Assembly: GCA_964574875.1 (NCBI GenBank)
Contig: CAZNOX010000025.1
Location: 1 to 11,479, forward strand
Length of the DNA stretch: 11,479 nt
DNA from: DSCS01 sp035391585
Lineage (GTDB): Bacteria; Macinerneyibacteriota; Macinerneyibacteria; Macinerneyibacteriales; DSCS01
Reading direction: 5' to 3'
The notes under the pieces are model-generated. The model had not been told where the DNA came from. It worked only from the letters and a program-made list of their open reading frames with translations, and made no database searches. How positions within the stretch are numbered: position 1 is the first letter of the stretch; each line of letters opens with the position of its first letter. The position numbers and the translations under genes are program-made. This document shows positions 1 through 6,906 of this stretch, piece after piece.

Positions 1-403
1 CTTTCTTCCACAGGCTTTTCCCCCGGGGAAAGATCGCAGAGGGGAGATCCGCCACTTCATAGACCACCTTCACGCTTCGGTCAAACCAGAACCGGTAAAG
101 AAATGCCGTCATGAGCCCTTCATAGCGAAAAGCCTGGATGATATGCGGCTGTTCGTGGTTTAAAAGACGGATCCCCTGAAGGATGAATCCCCAGTATCCG
201 ATGAGTGTTCTCAACCGCATTCCACGACTCCGTCCCTTTTTCCTGATGTAGGTCCTCTCCACACCCTTCATGTCGGGCTCGATGGATTCATTGAGCCGGT
301 CCCAGTAATAGAAGACGATCCGGTAATGTCCCCGCAGAGCACGGACTCTGTTCATCATCCGGGGATCCGGGACAGAGGGAGAGATCATCATTATTTTTTT
401 CAT
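1..403 (-). CDS. Family 4 glycosyltransferase, N-terminal part (cut by window edge)
   Basis: The first 134 residues of a protein whose C-terminus lies left of the window. It begins MKKIMMISPSVPDP, a beta strand and loop like the start of a GT-B glycosyltransferase. Later come HIIQAFRYEGL (about residues 95-105) and VVYEVADLP (about 118-126), which fit the acceptor-side Rossmann half of GT4 enzymes. The donor-binding EX7E motif would lie outside the window. The ATG at 403 overlaps the stop of the flippase gene as ATGA, and a GGAGG sits 7 bases upstream inside the flippase's last codons, so the two genes are almost certainly translationally coupled. Its likely role is adding one sugar of the surface glycan at the inner face of the cytoplasmic membrane. 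Donor and acceptor cannot be told from this part. Confidence 0.8.
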   Translation of the reverse strand, partial: MKKIMMISPSVPDPRMMNRVRALRGHYRIVFYYWDRLNESIEPDMKGVERTYIRKKGRSRGMRLRTLIGYWGFILQGIRLLNHEQPHIIQAFRYEGLMTAFLYRFWFDRSVKVVYEVADLPSAIFPRGKSLWKK

Positions 404-1890
404 TCCAACTCCTCCCATTGGCGGCCGGTGCCGGTGATCTTGCTCCAGCCGTTTTTAAGCATGCCGAAAGAGATATTGATGTAGGGGTCCTTCACAAGGA
501 CCATATACAGTCCGTAGATGAGAAAAGAGCCGCTGACACTCAGGACAAACGTCCTGTAGGGGCCGTACCCCAGGGCCTTGACCCCGCTGCAGACGATGAA
601 GATGAAAAGACTCCCCGTCAAATAATGGAGACTCTCTCTTTTAAAGAGGCTGAACCGGATGAGCCCCCGGGCCATCAGGTATTGAAAGACGAAGAGCATC
701 AGATGAGTCATCACCAGCACCGCAGTGATCCCGTTATGCTGGTAGAGGGGGATAAAGAGAACGTTCAGCCCCAGATTCACGGCAGCGGCCGCAGCACTGG
801 CAATGGTAATCCTCCCCTCCCGTCCTGTAGGGAGAAGGATCTGAAGCGAGAGGAAGGCATTCATGCTTTCAAGGATGATGACAGGGGCGATAAAGCGTAA
901 AGAGAGAGCCCCTTCGACGAAATCAGCCCCTCCGAAGACATGAAGGATCTCCGGAGCCAGGATGATCACGCCGGTGACAATGGGAAACCCCAGAAAGTAG
1001 ATGAAATTGATGGATTTTTCAGCCAGCCGCCGAAAGTCCTCATGCATCCCCTTTTTGAAATAGTAGGCCAGACGAGGGACCAGGACGGTGGAAAGGGAGA
1101 TGACGATGCTTGTGGCCAGAAGGGCCAGCTTTTTATCCACGTTATAAAAAGCGACATTCTTGTCGCCGCTTAAAAATCCCAGAAGAACCAGATCGAAGCG
1201 CGTGTAGATGCTGGCCACAAAAGCGGCGAAGAAGAGCGCCAGAACCGGTTTCATGTGCTTTTTGAACGAGAGGCCCCGGATCCGGAGGCGGACGTAAGCC
1301 CTGGAGTGGATCATGTTCACAAGATGTGACCCCACAGTGGCAAAGACCGTGATCCCGGCATAGATCAGGTAGTGCTCCGGCTTCAGGACAAGAAGGAAAA
1401 GCGCGGCAACGGAGACGACCTTAAAAACGATACTTCGAAGGGAGATGTAGCGGTAATCTTCCAGCCCTGCATAGAGCCATTCCACCGAAAAGGGGTTCAT
1501 GACGACGATTCCGCCGACGATGAGATAGAGGAGCGCCTCCTGCTGCATCTTCTCCACTAGGAAGAAACAGCTGAAGTAGGCAGCCAGTGTCACAGCCATG
1601 GCCATGATATTGATCCAGAAAAGTTCGCTGAAGACCCGGCTCAGCTCTTCAGAATCGTCCCTTGCCCGGGCGCATTCCCGTGTTCCGTACTGGGGGACAC
1701 CCAGGCCTGCAAAAATGGAAAAATACATGGCAAAGGAGATGGCGAGGTTGACTTTCCCCACATTTTCCGGCCCCAGGACACGCAGGACATAAGGGTAGGT
1801 GATCAGGGGAAAAAGCATCCGCAGCCCGACCAGAAGAGAGTTGTAGATATAGTTCTTCTTTATGGATCGCGTCCCGACACCTTTATTCAT
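400..1890 (-). CDS. Wzx-type polysaccharide flippase (PST/MATE-like)
   Basis: A 496-residue integral membrane protein with about a dozen hydrophobic segments over its whole length, normal for the PST family (Polysacc_synt). The N-terminal part carries IKKNYIYNSL, then LITYPYVLRVLGPENVGKVN, then GLGVPQYGTRECAR. These are typical of O-antigen and exopolysaccharide repeat-unit flippases, which carry undecaprenyl-diphosphate-linked oligosaccharides from the cytoplasmic to the periplasmic face. I take the ATG at 1890 as start. A longer frame from a TTG at 1914 adds only eight residues inside the upstream gene and has no better ribosome site. ATGAATAA at 1890-1883 holds both this start and the stop of the upstream glycosyltransferase, an 8-base overlap that indicates coupling. 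The tail overlaps the next gene by four bases. Which glycan it carries is unknown. Confidence 0.9.
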   Translation of the reverse strand: MNKGVGTRSIKKNYIYNSLLVGLRMLFPLITYPYVLRVLGPENVGKVNLAISFAMYFSIFAGLGVPQYGTRECARARDDSEELSRVFSELFWINIMAMAVTLAAYFSCFFLVEKMQQEALLYLIVGGIVVMNPFSVEWLYAGLEDYRYISLRSIVFKVVSVAALFLLVLKPEHYLIYAGITVFATVGSHLVNMIHSRAYVRLRIRGLSFKKHMKPVLALFFAAFVASIYTRFDLVLLGFLSGDKNVAFYNVDKKLALLATSIVISLSTVLVPRLAYYFKKGMHEDFRRLAEKSINFIYFLGFPIVTGVIILAPEILHVFGGADFVEGALSLRFIAPVIILESMNAFLSLQILLPTGREGRITIASAAAAAVNLGLNVLFIPLYQHNGITAVLVMTHLMLFVFQYLMARGLIRFSLFKRESLHYLTGSLFIFIVCSGVKALGYGPYRTFVLSVSGSFLIYGLYMVLVKDPYINISFGMLKNGWSKITGTGRQWEELE

Positions 1891-3007
1891 CTGGCAGACT
1901 CTCGCTCGCGGCAATCACTTTCCTGTAAAGGTCCTGAAACTCCAGGGACATCTTTTCGGCTGAAAAATGACGCCTGACCCCCGTAGCCGCAGCCTTCCCC
2001 ATGCCTCCGGCCTGAGTCTTCCCGGCCTCTACAAGGAGTTGAGTCAGTCCTTCCTCTGAACGAAAAAGGCTCCCGGCGTCGGGACAGTGATCCAGGATAT
2101 GAGCATGGGGCGGAATATCTGAGAGAAAAGCGGGAAGCCCGCAGGACATCCCCTCCAGGACGGCATTGGGAAGCCCTTCAGAACGGGAAGCGCTCAGCAG
2201 GACGTCAGAAGCCTGGTACCAGCGCAGAATATCATCCACCGGGCCTGTGAAAAGAATATTCGAGCGGGAGAGTCCCTCTGCCCGCACGCGGTCCTTCATC
2301 TCTCCCGCCAGGATCAGAAGGCCGTCATCCCGCCAGCGGCTTTTCAAAAAGGAGCGGATGAGAAGAGCAGGATTTTTCCTCCGTGACAAGACTCCGCTGG
2401 AGATGAAGACGACCTTCTTTTCATCCAGTCCCAATTCCTGCCGTCTCTTCTTCTTCAGATCAGGAGAAGCCGGCGCGAAAAAATCGGTGTCAACACCGTT
2501 GTCAATATGAAGAAAAGGGATCCCCGTCTTTTCCCCGTATCGCATGGCCACATAATCGGAACAGGCCACGGGGATGCAGATCCTCTTCATATAGCGGATG
2601 TGAAGGGCGGCCATCGCTTTGCCTGCGGCCCACCCGAACCGGTGGATATACTCATCACCCGGATAATTACGGACAGACGAGATCACAGGAACTCCCTCCA
2701 GGCCGGAAAAGAGCCCGTCGGCCCGAAGGCCGTGGACGTGGATGATGTCGGGGGAAAACTCTCGGAGGATCCTGTTTCGGACTTTCCTTTTTCCCATGGC
2801 CAGCCCGGCCTTGCTGAACGGAACTGTATGGACAGGGACACCCATCTCTCTGAAGAGAGGCTCCATGGAACGCTCTTTTTCCCTGGAGAGCCTCACCACC
2901 ACGGGAGAAAATGTTTCCCGGTCAAGATAGCGGAGAATATAACTCAGCTGACGGACCGGGCCGCAAGGCCTTAAGGATGAGATCACAAAAAGAACCGTTG
3001 TCTGCAT
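1883..3007 (-). CDS. Family 4 glycosyltransferase (GT-B)
   Basis: A complete GT4 enzyme of 374 residues, the usual length. The N-terminal half starts TTVLFVISSLRPCGPVRQL, and the glycine/proline loop after the first strand is the common acceptor-side feature. HVHGLRADG is near residues 90-98 and CSDYVAMRYGE near 149-159. The hallmark DNGVDTDFF is at about 169-177, at the start of the donor domain, followed by SSGVLSRRKNP at 203-213. The retaining-enzyme EX7E motif is present as E277-GLPNAVL-E285. There is no signal peptide or membrane span, so it is a cytosolic or membrane-associated enzyme. I prefer the ATG at 3007 to the GTG at 3010, because AAGGAG (3013-3018) is 5 bases from the ATG and too close to the GTG. 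It opens the second block of the glycan locus directly behind a terminator and a TATAAT box, and its end overlaps the flippase gene. The sugar transferred cannot be predicted. Confidence 0.92.
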   Translation of the reverse strand: MQTTVLFVISSLRPCGPVRQLSYILRYLDRETFSPVVVRLSREKERSMEPLFREMGVPVHTVPFSKAGLAMGKRKVRNRILREFSPDIIHVHGLRADGLFSGLEGVPVISSVRNYPGDEYIHRFGWAAGKAMAALHIRYMKRICIPVACSDYVAMRYGEKTGIPFLHIDNGVDTDFFAPASPDLKKKRRQELGLDEKKVVFISSGVLSRRKNPALLIRSFLKSRWRDDGLLILAGEMKDRVRAEGLSRSNILFTGPVDDILRWYQASDVLLSASRSEGLPNAVLEGMSCGLPAFLSDIPPHAHILDHCPDAGSLFRSEEGLTQLLVEAGKTQAGGMGKAAATGVRRHFSAEKMSLEFQDLYRKVIAASESLPDE

Positions 3008-3026
3008 CACGTCTCCTTAAAGACCC

Positions 3027-3032
3027 ATTATA
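3027..3032 (-). promoter_or_regulatory. Candidate -10 box for the glycosyltransferase/flippase block
   Basis: On the minus strand this is a perfect TATAAT, 19 bases upstream of the glycosyltransferase ATG and just after the terminator. No good -35 exists: the 17-base position falls in the T-run of the terminator. It would need an activator, an alternative contact, or read-through from upstream. It is supported only by the -10 match and its position. Confidence 0.45.
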
Positions 3033-3045
3033 ACGATTTTTGGAC

Positions 3046-3075
3046 AAAAAAAAAGCCCCTTTTCAGGGGCTTTTT
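3046..3075 (-). terminator. Strong intrinsic terminator, potentially bidirectional
   Basis: A perfect 6-bp GC stem, GCCCCT (3055-3060) with AGGGGC (3065-3070), and a 4-base loop. Nine A lie on the left and five T on the right, so the stem can be extended by A-T pairs. Read on the minus strand it ends in nine T, well placed 27 bases after the stop of the CpxP/Spy-like gene. The plus-strand reading also has a T5 tail, but no plus-strand gene approaches it. Confidence 0.92.
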
Positions 3076-3101
3076 CGTTGTGCAGGTGTGTTTTTCTCGA
3101 A

Positions 3102-3602
3102 TCAGTCGTTATCCCATCCCAAGGGGCCTTCGCCCATTCCGGGACGCTGTCCCTGGCCGCCGCCCTTGTGAGGCCTCTGGCCGCCCTGGCGCATCATTCC
3201 CATACCGAACCCGAAGAGATCGCGCTCTTCTTTAGTCAGGCTCTTCATGATGGTCAGCTGCTGATCCTTATGGATCTTCCACATGGCATCGCGGTTGGCC
3301 TTCTGGTCATCCATGATCCCGGCGACTTTGTTCCAGTCGGGGCTGTCTTTCATCATCTCTTCTTTGAGAGAAAGAGCAAGCTTTTCCTGTTCCAGGCGCA
3401 GTTTTTGTATCTTTTCACGGTTGGCTTCAAACATCTTTTCATGCTGCTCAACGATCTTGTCCCTTAACGCCTGCATTTCCTCATGCCTTTCGGAACGGAA
3501 ATCGTTTCCGCCCATCATCCCTTCGCCGTTCCCGCGGGGAAAGGCCATAAGAGCGCTGACGCCGATCAACACCATCAAAACTAAGACCAATGATTTTCTC
3601 AT
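3102..3602 (-). CDS. Exported CpxP/Spy-like protein with Gly/Met-rich tail
   Basis: A protein of 166 residues. Residues 1-20 form a signal peptide (MRKS, hydrophobic core, cleavage likely after LMA), so the mature protein is periplasmic. Residues 34-130 are highly charged and predicted helical, with the heptad-like run REKIQKLRLEQEKLALSLKE. SLTKEERDLF at 121-130 resembles the LTxxQ signature of the Spy/CpxP/ZraP family, with E at the Q position. That family consists of small helical periplasmic chaperones or metal-stress proteins. The tail from 131 on is low-complexity, rich in Gly, Met, Arg and Pro, and may be disordered or bind metal. Start: the ATG at 3602 has GGAGG (3609-3613) 6 bases upstream; the open frame extends further upstream but there overlaps the preceding gene. 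It lies within the glycan locus yet has its own candidate promoter and terminator, so it may be a separate envelope-stress unit. Family assignment is moderate because the similarity is short. Confidence 0.75.
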   Translation of the reverse strand: MRKSLVLVLMVLIGVSALMAFPRGNGEGMMGGNDFRSERHEEMQALRDKIVEQHEKMFEANREKIQKLRLEQEKLALSLKEEMMKDSPDWNKVAGIMDDQKANRDAMWKIHKDQQLTIMKSLTKEERDLFGFGMGMMRQGGQRPHKGGGQGQRPGMGEGPLGWDND

Positions 3603-3629
3603 ATTACACCTCCGTTTGTTTCTGTATTC

Positions 3630-3661
3630 ACTATAGGGACAAAATATGGAATAAATATGGA
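3630..3661 (-). promoter_or_regulatory. Promoter of the CpxP/Spy-like gene with tandem 11-bp direct repeats
   Basis: On the minus strand a -10-like TATAGT lies at 3630-3635. It would give a leader of about 20 bases that keeps the GGAGG ribosome site. The place of the -35 box is taken by two exact copies of a 9-mer, read on the plus strand as AAATATGGA at 3642-3650 and 3653-3661. They repeat with an 11-bp period, one helical turn. Two same-face direct repeats at -35 are the usual layout for OmpR-class response regulators, which control CpxP/Spy genes in enterobacteria. The repeats are observed. The regulator is inferred. Confidence 0.5.
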
Positions 3662-3687
3662 GAGGGTATTTTTTTAAACACGCTTTT

Positions 3688-5100
3688 TTACTGCCCTTTT
3701 CCCCCGAGCATAATGGCAATAGTACGGATTACGATCTTAAGGTCCAGTATAAAAGACCGGTATTTGATATAATAGAGGTCATATTGGAGTTTGTAGAGGG
3801 CGTCTTCACTGTTTTCACCGTAAGGGTAGTTGACCTGGGCCCAGCCGGTGATCCCGGGACGCACCATATGACGCTGCTGGTAAAAGGGAATCGCTTTTTC
3901 ATACTCCTTCACCAGTTCGTCCCATTCCGCCCGGGGCCCGATGAGGTTCATCTCCCCCCGCAGGACATTGATAAACTGGGGGATCTCATCAATACGCAGT
4001 TTCCGGATCAGGGCTCCGAATCCGGTCACCCGGGGATCGCCCTTTGTGGAGTATTTGGGAAAATGTTTCGGATCATGAGTCCGCATACTGCGGAATTTAT
4101 AGAGGGTGAAGGGCTTCCCGTAGCGGCCCACCCGGGTCTGTTTAAAAAAGACGGGCCCTCTTGACTCCAAAACGATTATCAGCGCAACCAGAGCAATGAG
4201 AGGAGACAGGAGGAGAAGTGCCAGGAGCGCTGAACTGAAATTGAATATCCTGTTGAAAAACCGGTAGAGCGAAAGCTCGTTCTGCTTCTTTTCGATCTCC
4301 CTGAAAATATGATAGAAGTATTGTCTGTCCATGTGGAGGAGGGGCATCCTCCGGCTCACAAGCTCAAAGATCTCGTCAACATAATAGATCCGGACATCAG
4401 CCTGGCGCATGATATTCACCGCACGGACCAGTTCACTGCTCATCTCGTAATCCTTGGCGACGATAAGATGGCGGACGCCGCGTCGGATGGTCTCCTCCAC
4501 CGCAACCTTCTCTTCCCCCAGCCACGGGATCCGGCCCAGGACCGTCTCTTTGTCCTCTTTCACTTCATCGCCGTCATAGATGATCATTTCACTTTTTGTG
4601 GTATCGCTGAAAAACCCTTCGATCTCCACACGGAGGATGCGGCTTCTGAGGATCTCCCGTGTGACTGCCCTCCCGGTGAATCCTCCGCCGACGATGACCA
4701 CCCGCCCGTTGTCCTGGCGCAGGAAATAGAGTCCGGCCAGACACGCCGTGAGGACGAGCAGGATAAAGATGATCACATTTTTATAGAGGTCCATGCTCCA
4801 CCCTGAAAGGGAGCCCTGGTAGAGATACCTGGAAAGAAGAGTGACCCCGAAGACCGTGCAGAACGTATTCACAAGGGAACGGCAGAAATCCCCGGTGAGC
4901 CTCAGATCCCTGATGACAAAGAATTTAAAGTAATAAAGCCCCAGGATCCAGAGAATCGCATGTCCCGCGAAATCGAGCCAATGCTCGGAACCCAGAAGCT
5001 CTTCATGAAAGAGATAACGGCTCAGGACTGTAGCAGCAAAGATATCCGCTGCAGTGAGAATGAAGAGAAAATACTTGTACTCCTTGATCTGATTGATCAT
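3688..5100 (-). CDS. Polyprenyl-phosphate hexose-1-phosphate transferase (WbaP/WcaJ-like)
   Basis: A 470-residue initiating transferase. It moves a sugar-1-phosphate from a UDP-sugar to undecaprenyl phosphate at the inner membrane and so starts a glycan repeat unit. Hydrophobic spans are at about 10-30, 45-63, 78-95 and 106-127. A Rossmann-like middle domain has VVIVGGGFTGRAV at 134-146. A fifth hydrophobic segment at about 288-310 leads into the catalytic Bac_transf domain (about 285-470). That domain holds PVFFKQTRVGRYGKPF, YKFRSM, the Asp-Glu pair D371-E372 in LRIDEIPQ, NLIGPR and RPGITGWAQVN. Length and order match the full-size family rather than the short PglC form. Its ATG overlaps the galE stop as ATGA, so the two are coupled. 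That pairing suggests galactose-1-P or GalNAc-1-P as the first sugar, but glucose-1-P cannot be excluded from sequence alone. Confidence 0.95.
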   Translation of the reverse strand: MINQIKEYKYFLFILTAADIFAATVLSRYLFHEELLGSEHWLDFAGHAILWILGLYYFKFFVIRDLRLTGDFCRSLVNTFCTVFGVTLLSRYLYQGSLSGWSMDLYKNVIIFILLVLTACLAGLYFLRQDNGRVVIVGGGFTGRAVTREILRSRILRVEIEGFFSDTTKSEMIIYDGDEVKEDKETVLGRIPWLGEEKVAVEETIRRGVRHLIVAKDYEMSSELVRAVNIMRQADVRIYYVDEIFELVSRRMPLLHMDRQYFYHIFREIEKKQNELSLYRFFNRIFNFSSALLALLLLSPLIALVALIIVLESRGPVFFKQTRVGRYGKPFTLYKFRSMRTHDPKHFPKYSTKGDPRVTGFGALIRKLRIDEIPQFINVLRGEMNLIGPRAEWDELVKEYEKAIPFYQQRHMVRPGITGWAQVNYPYGENSEDALYKLQYDLYYIKYRSFILDLKIVIRTIAIMLGGKGQ

Positions 5101-6110
5101 ACGCTTCCGTCTTCACTCCTCTTCTTTTCCCAGGCCCAGGCCGAGGCCACCATCTCTTCAAGAGAACGCTCTGCCTGCCAGCCCAGTTCTCTTTTCGCCT
5201 TCTCCGACGAGGCGATGAGGACAGGAGGATCCCCGGGTCGCCGTCCCTCTTCGATGATGCGGAATCCGGAGCCCGTCACCTTCTGAACAGTCTCTAAAAC
5301 CTCTCTCACAGAATAGCCCCGTTCACTGCCCAGGTTTACAATGACAGGCTCATTCTCTTTTCTGATCTTTTCAAAAGCTGCCCAGTGAGCCCGGCAGAGA
5401 TCTGTCACATGAATATAATCCCGGACAGCGGTCCCGTCAGGAGTCGCATAATCCGTCCCGAAAAGAGCCATATGATCCCGAAGCCCCAGGGCTGCTTTCA
5501 CAGCGATGGGGATGAGATGAGTCTCGGGGTCATGGCACTCCCCCACCAGCAGGTCCTCGTCTGTTCCCGCCACGTTGAAATAGCGTAACGAGGCATAGAC
5601 GAAATCTTCCCGCCCGGACAAGGCTTCCATGACCTCTTCAGTCATGACTTTGGTCCGGCCGTAATGGTTGATAGGCTTCCGTCCCTCCTCCTCTGTTATG
5701 GGGATCTTTCCCGGGACCCCGTAGACGGCTGCTGAAGAGGAGAAGACAAAATCGCGGATCTCATGCTCAAGAATGATCTTCAACAGGGACAGAGTGCAGG
5801 CCACATTATTATAGTAATATTTCATGGGGTCATACTGAGATTCCCCGACCAGGCTGAACGCGCCGAAATGAAAGACCCCGTCGATGGCTGTCTTATGAAG
5901 ATAGGGGTGCAATTTTTCCGGATCTCCAAGATCGGATCTGAGGAAAAAGATACGGCTTCCGTATCGGTTTTTGAGAGCCTCCACCGCCTCCATGCGCCCT
6001 GTGGAGAGATTGTCGAGAATGGTCACCTCATGATCACTGGTATCCATGATATACTTGACAAAATTGGATCCGATATATCCGGCTCCGCCGGCGATGAGAA
6101 AATGGCTCAT
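5097..6110 (-). CDS. galE: UDP-glucose 4-epimerase
   Basis: A 337-residue extended short-chain dehydrogenase of normal GalE length. It interconverts UDP-Glc and UDP-Gal using bound NAD, in the cytosol. The NAD-binding GGAGYIGSN is at 8-16 and the Asp that contacts the adenosine ribose is in ILDNLSTG (31-38). FSSSAAVYG (123-131) supplies the catalytic Ser (S125 by comparison with E. coli S124), and NHYGRTK (148-154) supplies Y150 and K154. RYFNVAG (176-182), RDYIHVTDL (230-238) and RRPGDPP (290-296) are the substrate-side motifs. At the gatekeeper position (Tyr299 in E. coli) my alignment puts Leu298, which could allow N-acetylated substrates. It is the first gene behind the promoter at 6130-6157 and is followed without a gap by the initiating transferase. 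A GGGAGGA ribosome site at 6121-6127 is separated from the ATG by a run of seven G. Confidence 0.95.
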   Translation of the reverse strand: MSHFLIAGGAGYIGSNFVKYIMDTSDHEVTILDNLSTGRMEAVEALKNRYGSRIFFLRSDLGDPEKLHPYLHKTAIDGVFHFGAFSLVGESQYDPMKYYYNNVACTLSLLKIILEHEIRDFVFSSSAAVYGVPGKIPITEEEGRKPINHYGRTKVMTEEVMEALSGREDFVYASLRYFNVAGTDEDLLVGECHDPETHLIPIAVKAALGLRDHMALFGTDYATPDGTAVRDYIHVTDLCRAHWAAFEKIRKENEPVIVNLGSERGYSVREVLETVQKVTGSGFRIIEEGRRPGDPPVLIASSEKAKRELGWQAERSLEEMVASAWAWEKKRSEDGSV

Positions 6111-6129
6111 ACCCCCCCGTTCCTCCCTT

Positions 6130-6157
6130 AGTATACCAATCGGTAAATTTATTTCAA
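6130..6157 (-). promoter_or_regulatory. sigma70-type promoter of the galE operon
   Basis: On the minus strand TTGAAA (6152-6157), a 16-base spacer and TATACT (6130-6135). Transcription would start near 6123, inside or next to the GGGAGGA ribosome site at 6121-6127, so the leader would be only about 12-15 bases. It lies in the 64-base gap after the racemase gene. I see no terminator in that gap, so read-through from the racemase operon is possible. Confidence 0.7.
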
Positions 6158-6174
6158 GGTCTCATCATAATGAC

Positions 6175-6888
6175 TTATGGTTTTTTCAGGAGCGGATACT
6201 CTTCCAAAGCGAAATCCACAACAGCCTGGGCATGGATCTCCAGGGTGTTGAAAAGCGGGATCTCCTTTTTCCATTTTTTGACAAGAAGGGGGAGCTCGGT
6301 ACAGCCCAGAACGATTCCGCGCCCTCCCCGTGAGACGAGTTTTCCCATGACTTCTTCCAGGAAGAGCCGGGACTCTTTCTTGAATTTATTTTTCAAAAGT
6401 TCTCCCGAGATGATCCTCTGGATCTTATTCCGGTCTTTTTCAGCAGGAACGATGGCGTCGATCCCTCTCTGTTTTAATCTTTTGATGTAAAAATCCATCT
6501 CCATGGTCTGTTTCGTTCCGAGAAGGCCGCATTTTTTAATCCCGTCACTTTTCATGGCCCGGGCCACAGCATCGGCGATGTGGATAATGGGAACGGTGAT
6601 GATGGATTCCAGGCGGTCACTGAACTGATGAAGCGTATTGGCGCAGAGGACGATCCCGTCAGCCCCTCCCTTTTCCAGCTTCAAGGCGGCTTCTTCCACA
6701 AGACGGTAGACACCCTCTCTGTTCCCGGTCCTGTTCAGAGTCTCGATATCACCGTAGTTGAGGGAATAGAGAAGAAGTTTGGCGAATCTGAGGTCCCCCA
6801 GGCGCTGATTACTCTTTTCATTGATCAGGCGATAGTACTCCGCTGTGGAGACCCAGCCTGTCCCGCCGACTAATCCGGGAATTTTCAC
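6175..6888 (-). CDS. YgeA-like amino-acid racemase (Asp/Glu/hydantoin racemase superfamily)
   Basis: A 237-residue cofactor-independent racemase, close in length to E. coli YgeA. The start IPGLVGGTGWVSTAEYYRLI matches the family's opening pattern (GLLGGMSWESTxxYYRxIN). The two catalytic cysteines are visible: C82 in VLCANTLHQ and C196 in VLGCTELPLL. IIHIADA (101-107) and GLLGTKQTME (121-130) are also conserved. Such enzymes interconvert L- and D-amino acids by two-base chemistry; YgeA-type enzymes are broad, with homoserine and other non-acidic amino acids among substrates. It starts with GTG at 6888, with GGAGG 6 bases upstream (6895-6899). It begins 18 bases after the stop of the Cys-cluster gene, so the two form an operon. 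Its true substrate may be the ligand or product of that partner. The racemase family is clear; the specificity is not. Confidence 0.9.
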   Translation of the reverse strand: MKIPGLVGGTGWVSTAEYYRLINEKSNQRLGDLRFAKLLLYSLNYGDIETLNRTGNREGVYRLVEEAALKLEKGGADGIVLCANTLHQFSDRLESIITVPIIHIADAVARAMKSDGIKKCGLLGTKQTMEMDFYIKRLKQRGIDAIVPAEKDRNKIQRIISGELLKNKFKKESRLFLEEVMGKLVSRGGRGIVLGCTELPLLVKKWKKEIPLFNTLEIHAQAVVDFALEEYPLLKKP

Positions 6889-6906
6889 AGCACACCTCCC
6901 TCATGA

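Noticed and set aside
418..900. Plus-strand open frame of 160 codons
   Set aside because: Antisense to the flippase, low-complexity charged product with no domain, no ribosome site of note.
1891..1914. Eight-residue N-terminal extension of the flippase from TTG
   Set aside because: It lies inside the upstream gene, and the ATG at 1890 fits the family start and the overlap pattern of the operon.
2507..2974. Plus-strand open frame of 155 codons
   Set aside because: Antisense to the glycosyltransferase with clear GT4 motifs; shadow frame.
3603..3719. N-terminal extension of the CpxP/Spy-like protein
   Set aside because: It would overlap the transferase gene and put a charged stretch before the signal peptide. 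The ATG at 3602 has a good ribosome site and starts the signal peptide.
4309..4806. Plus-strand open frame of 165 codons
   Set aside because: Antisense to the initiating sugar transferase; His/Asp-rich product typical of reverse-frame shadows.
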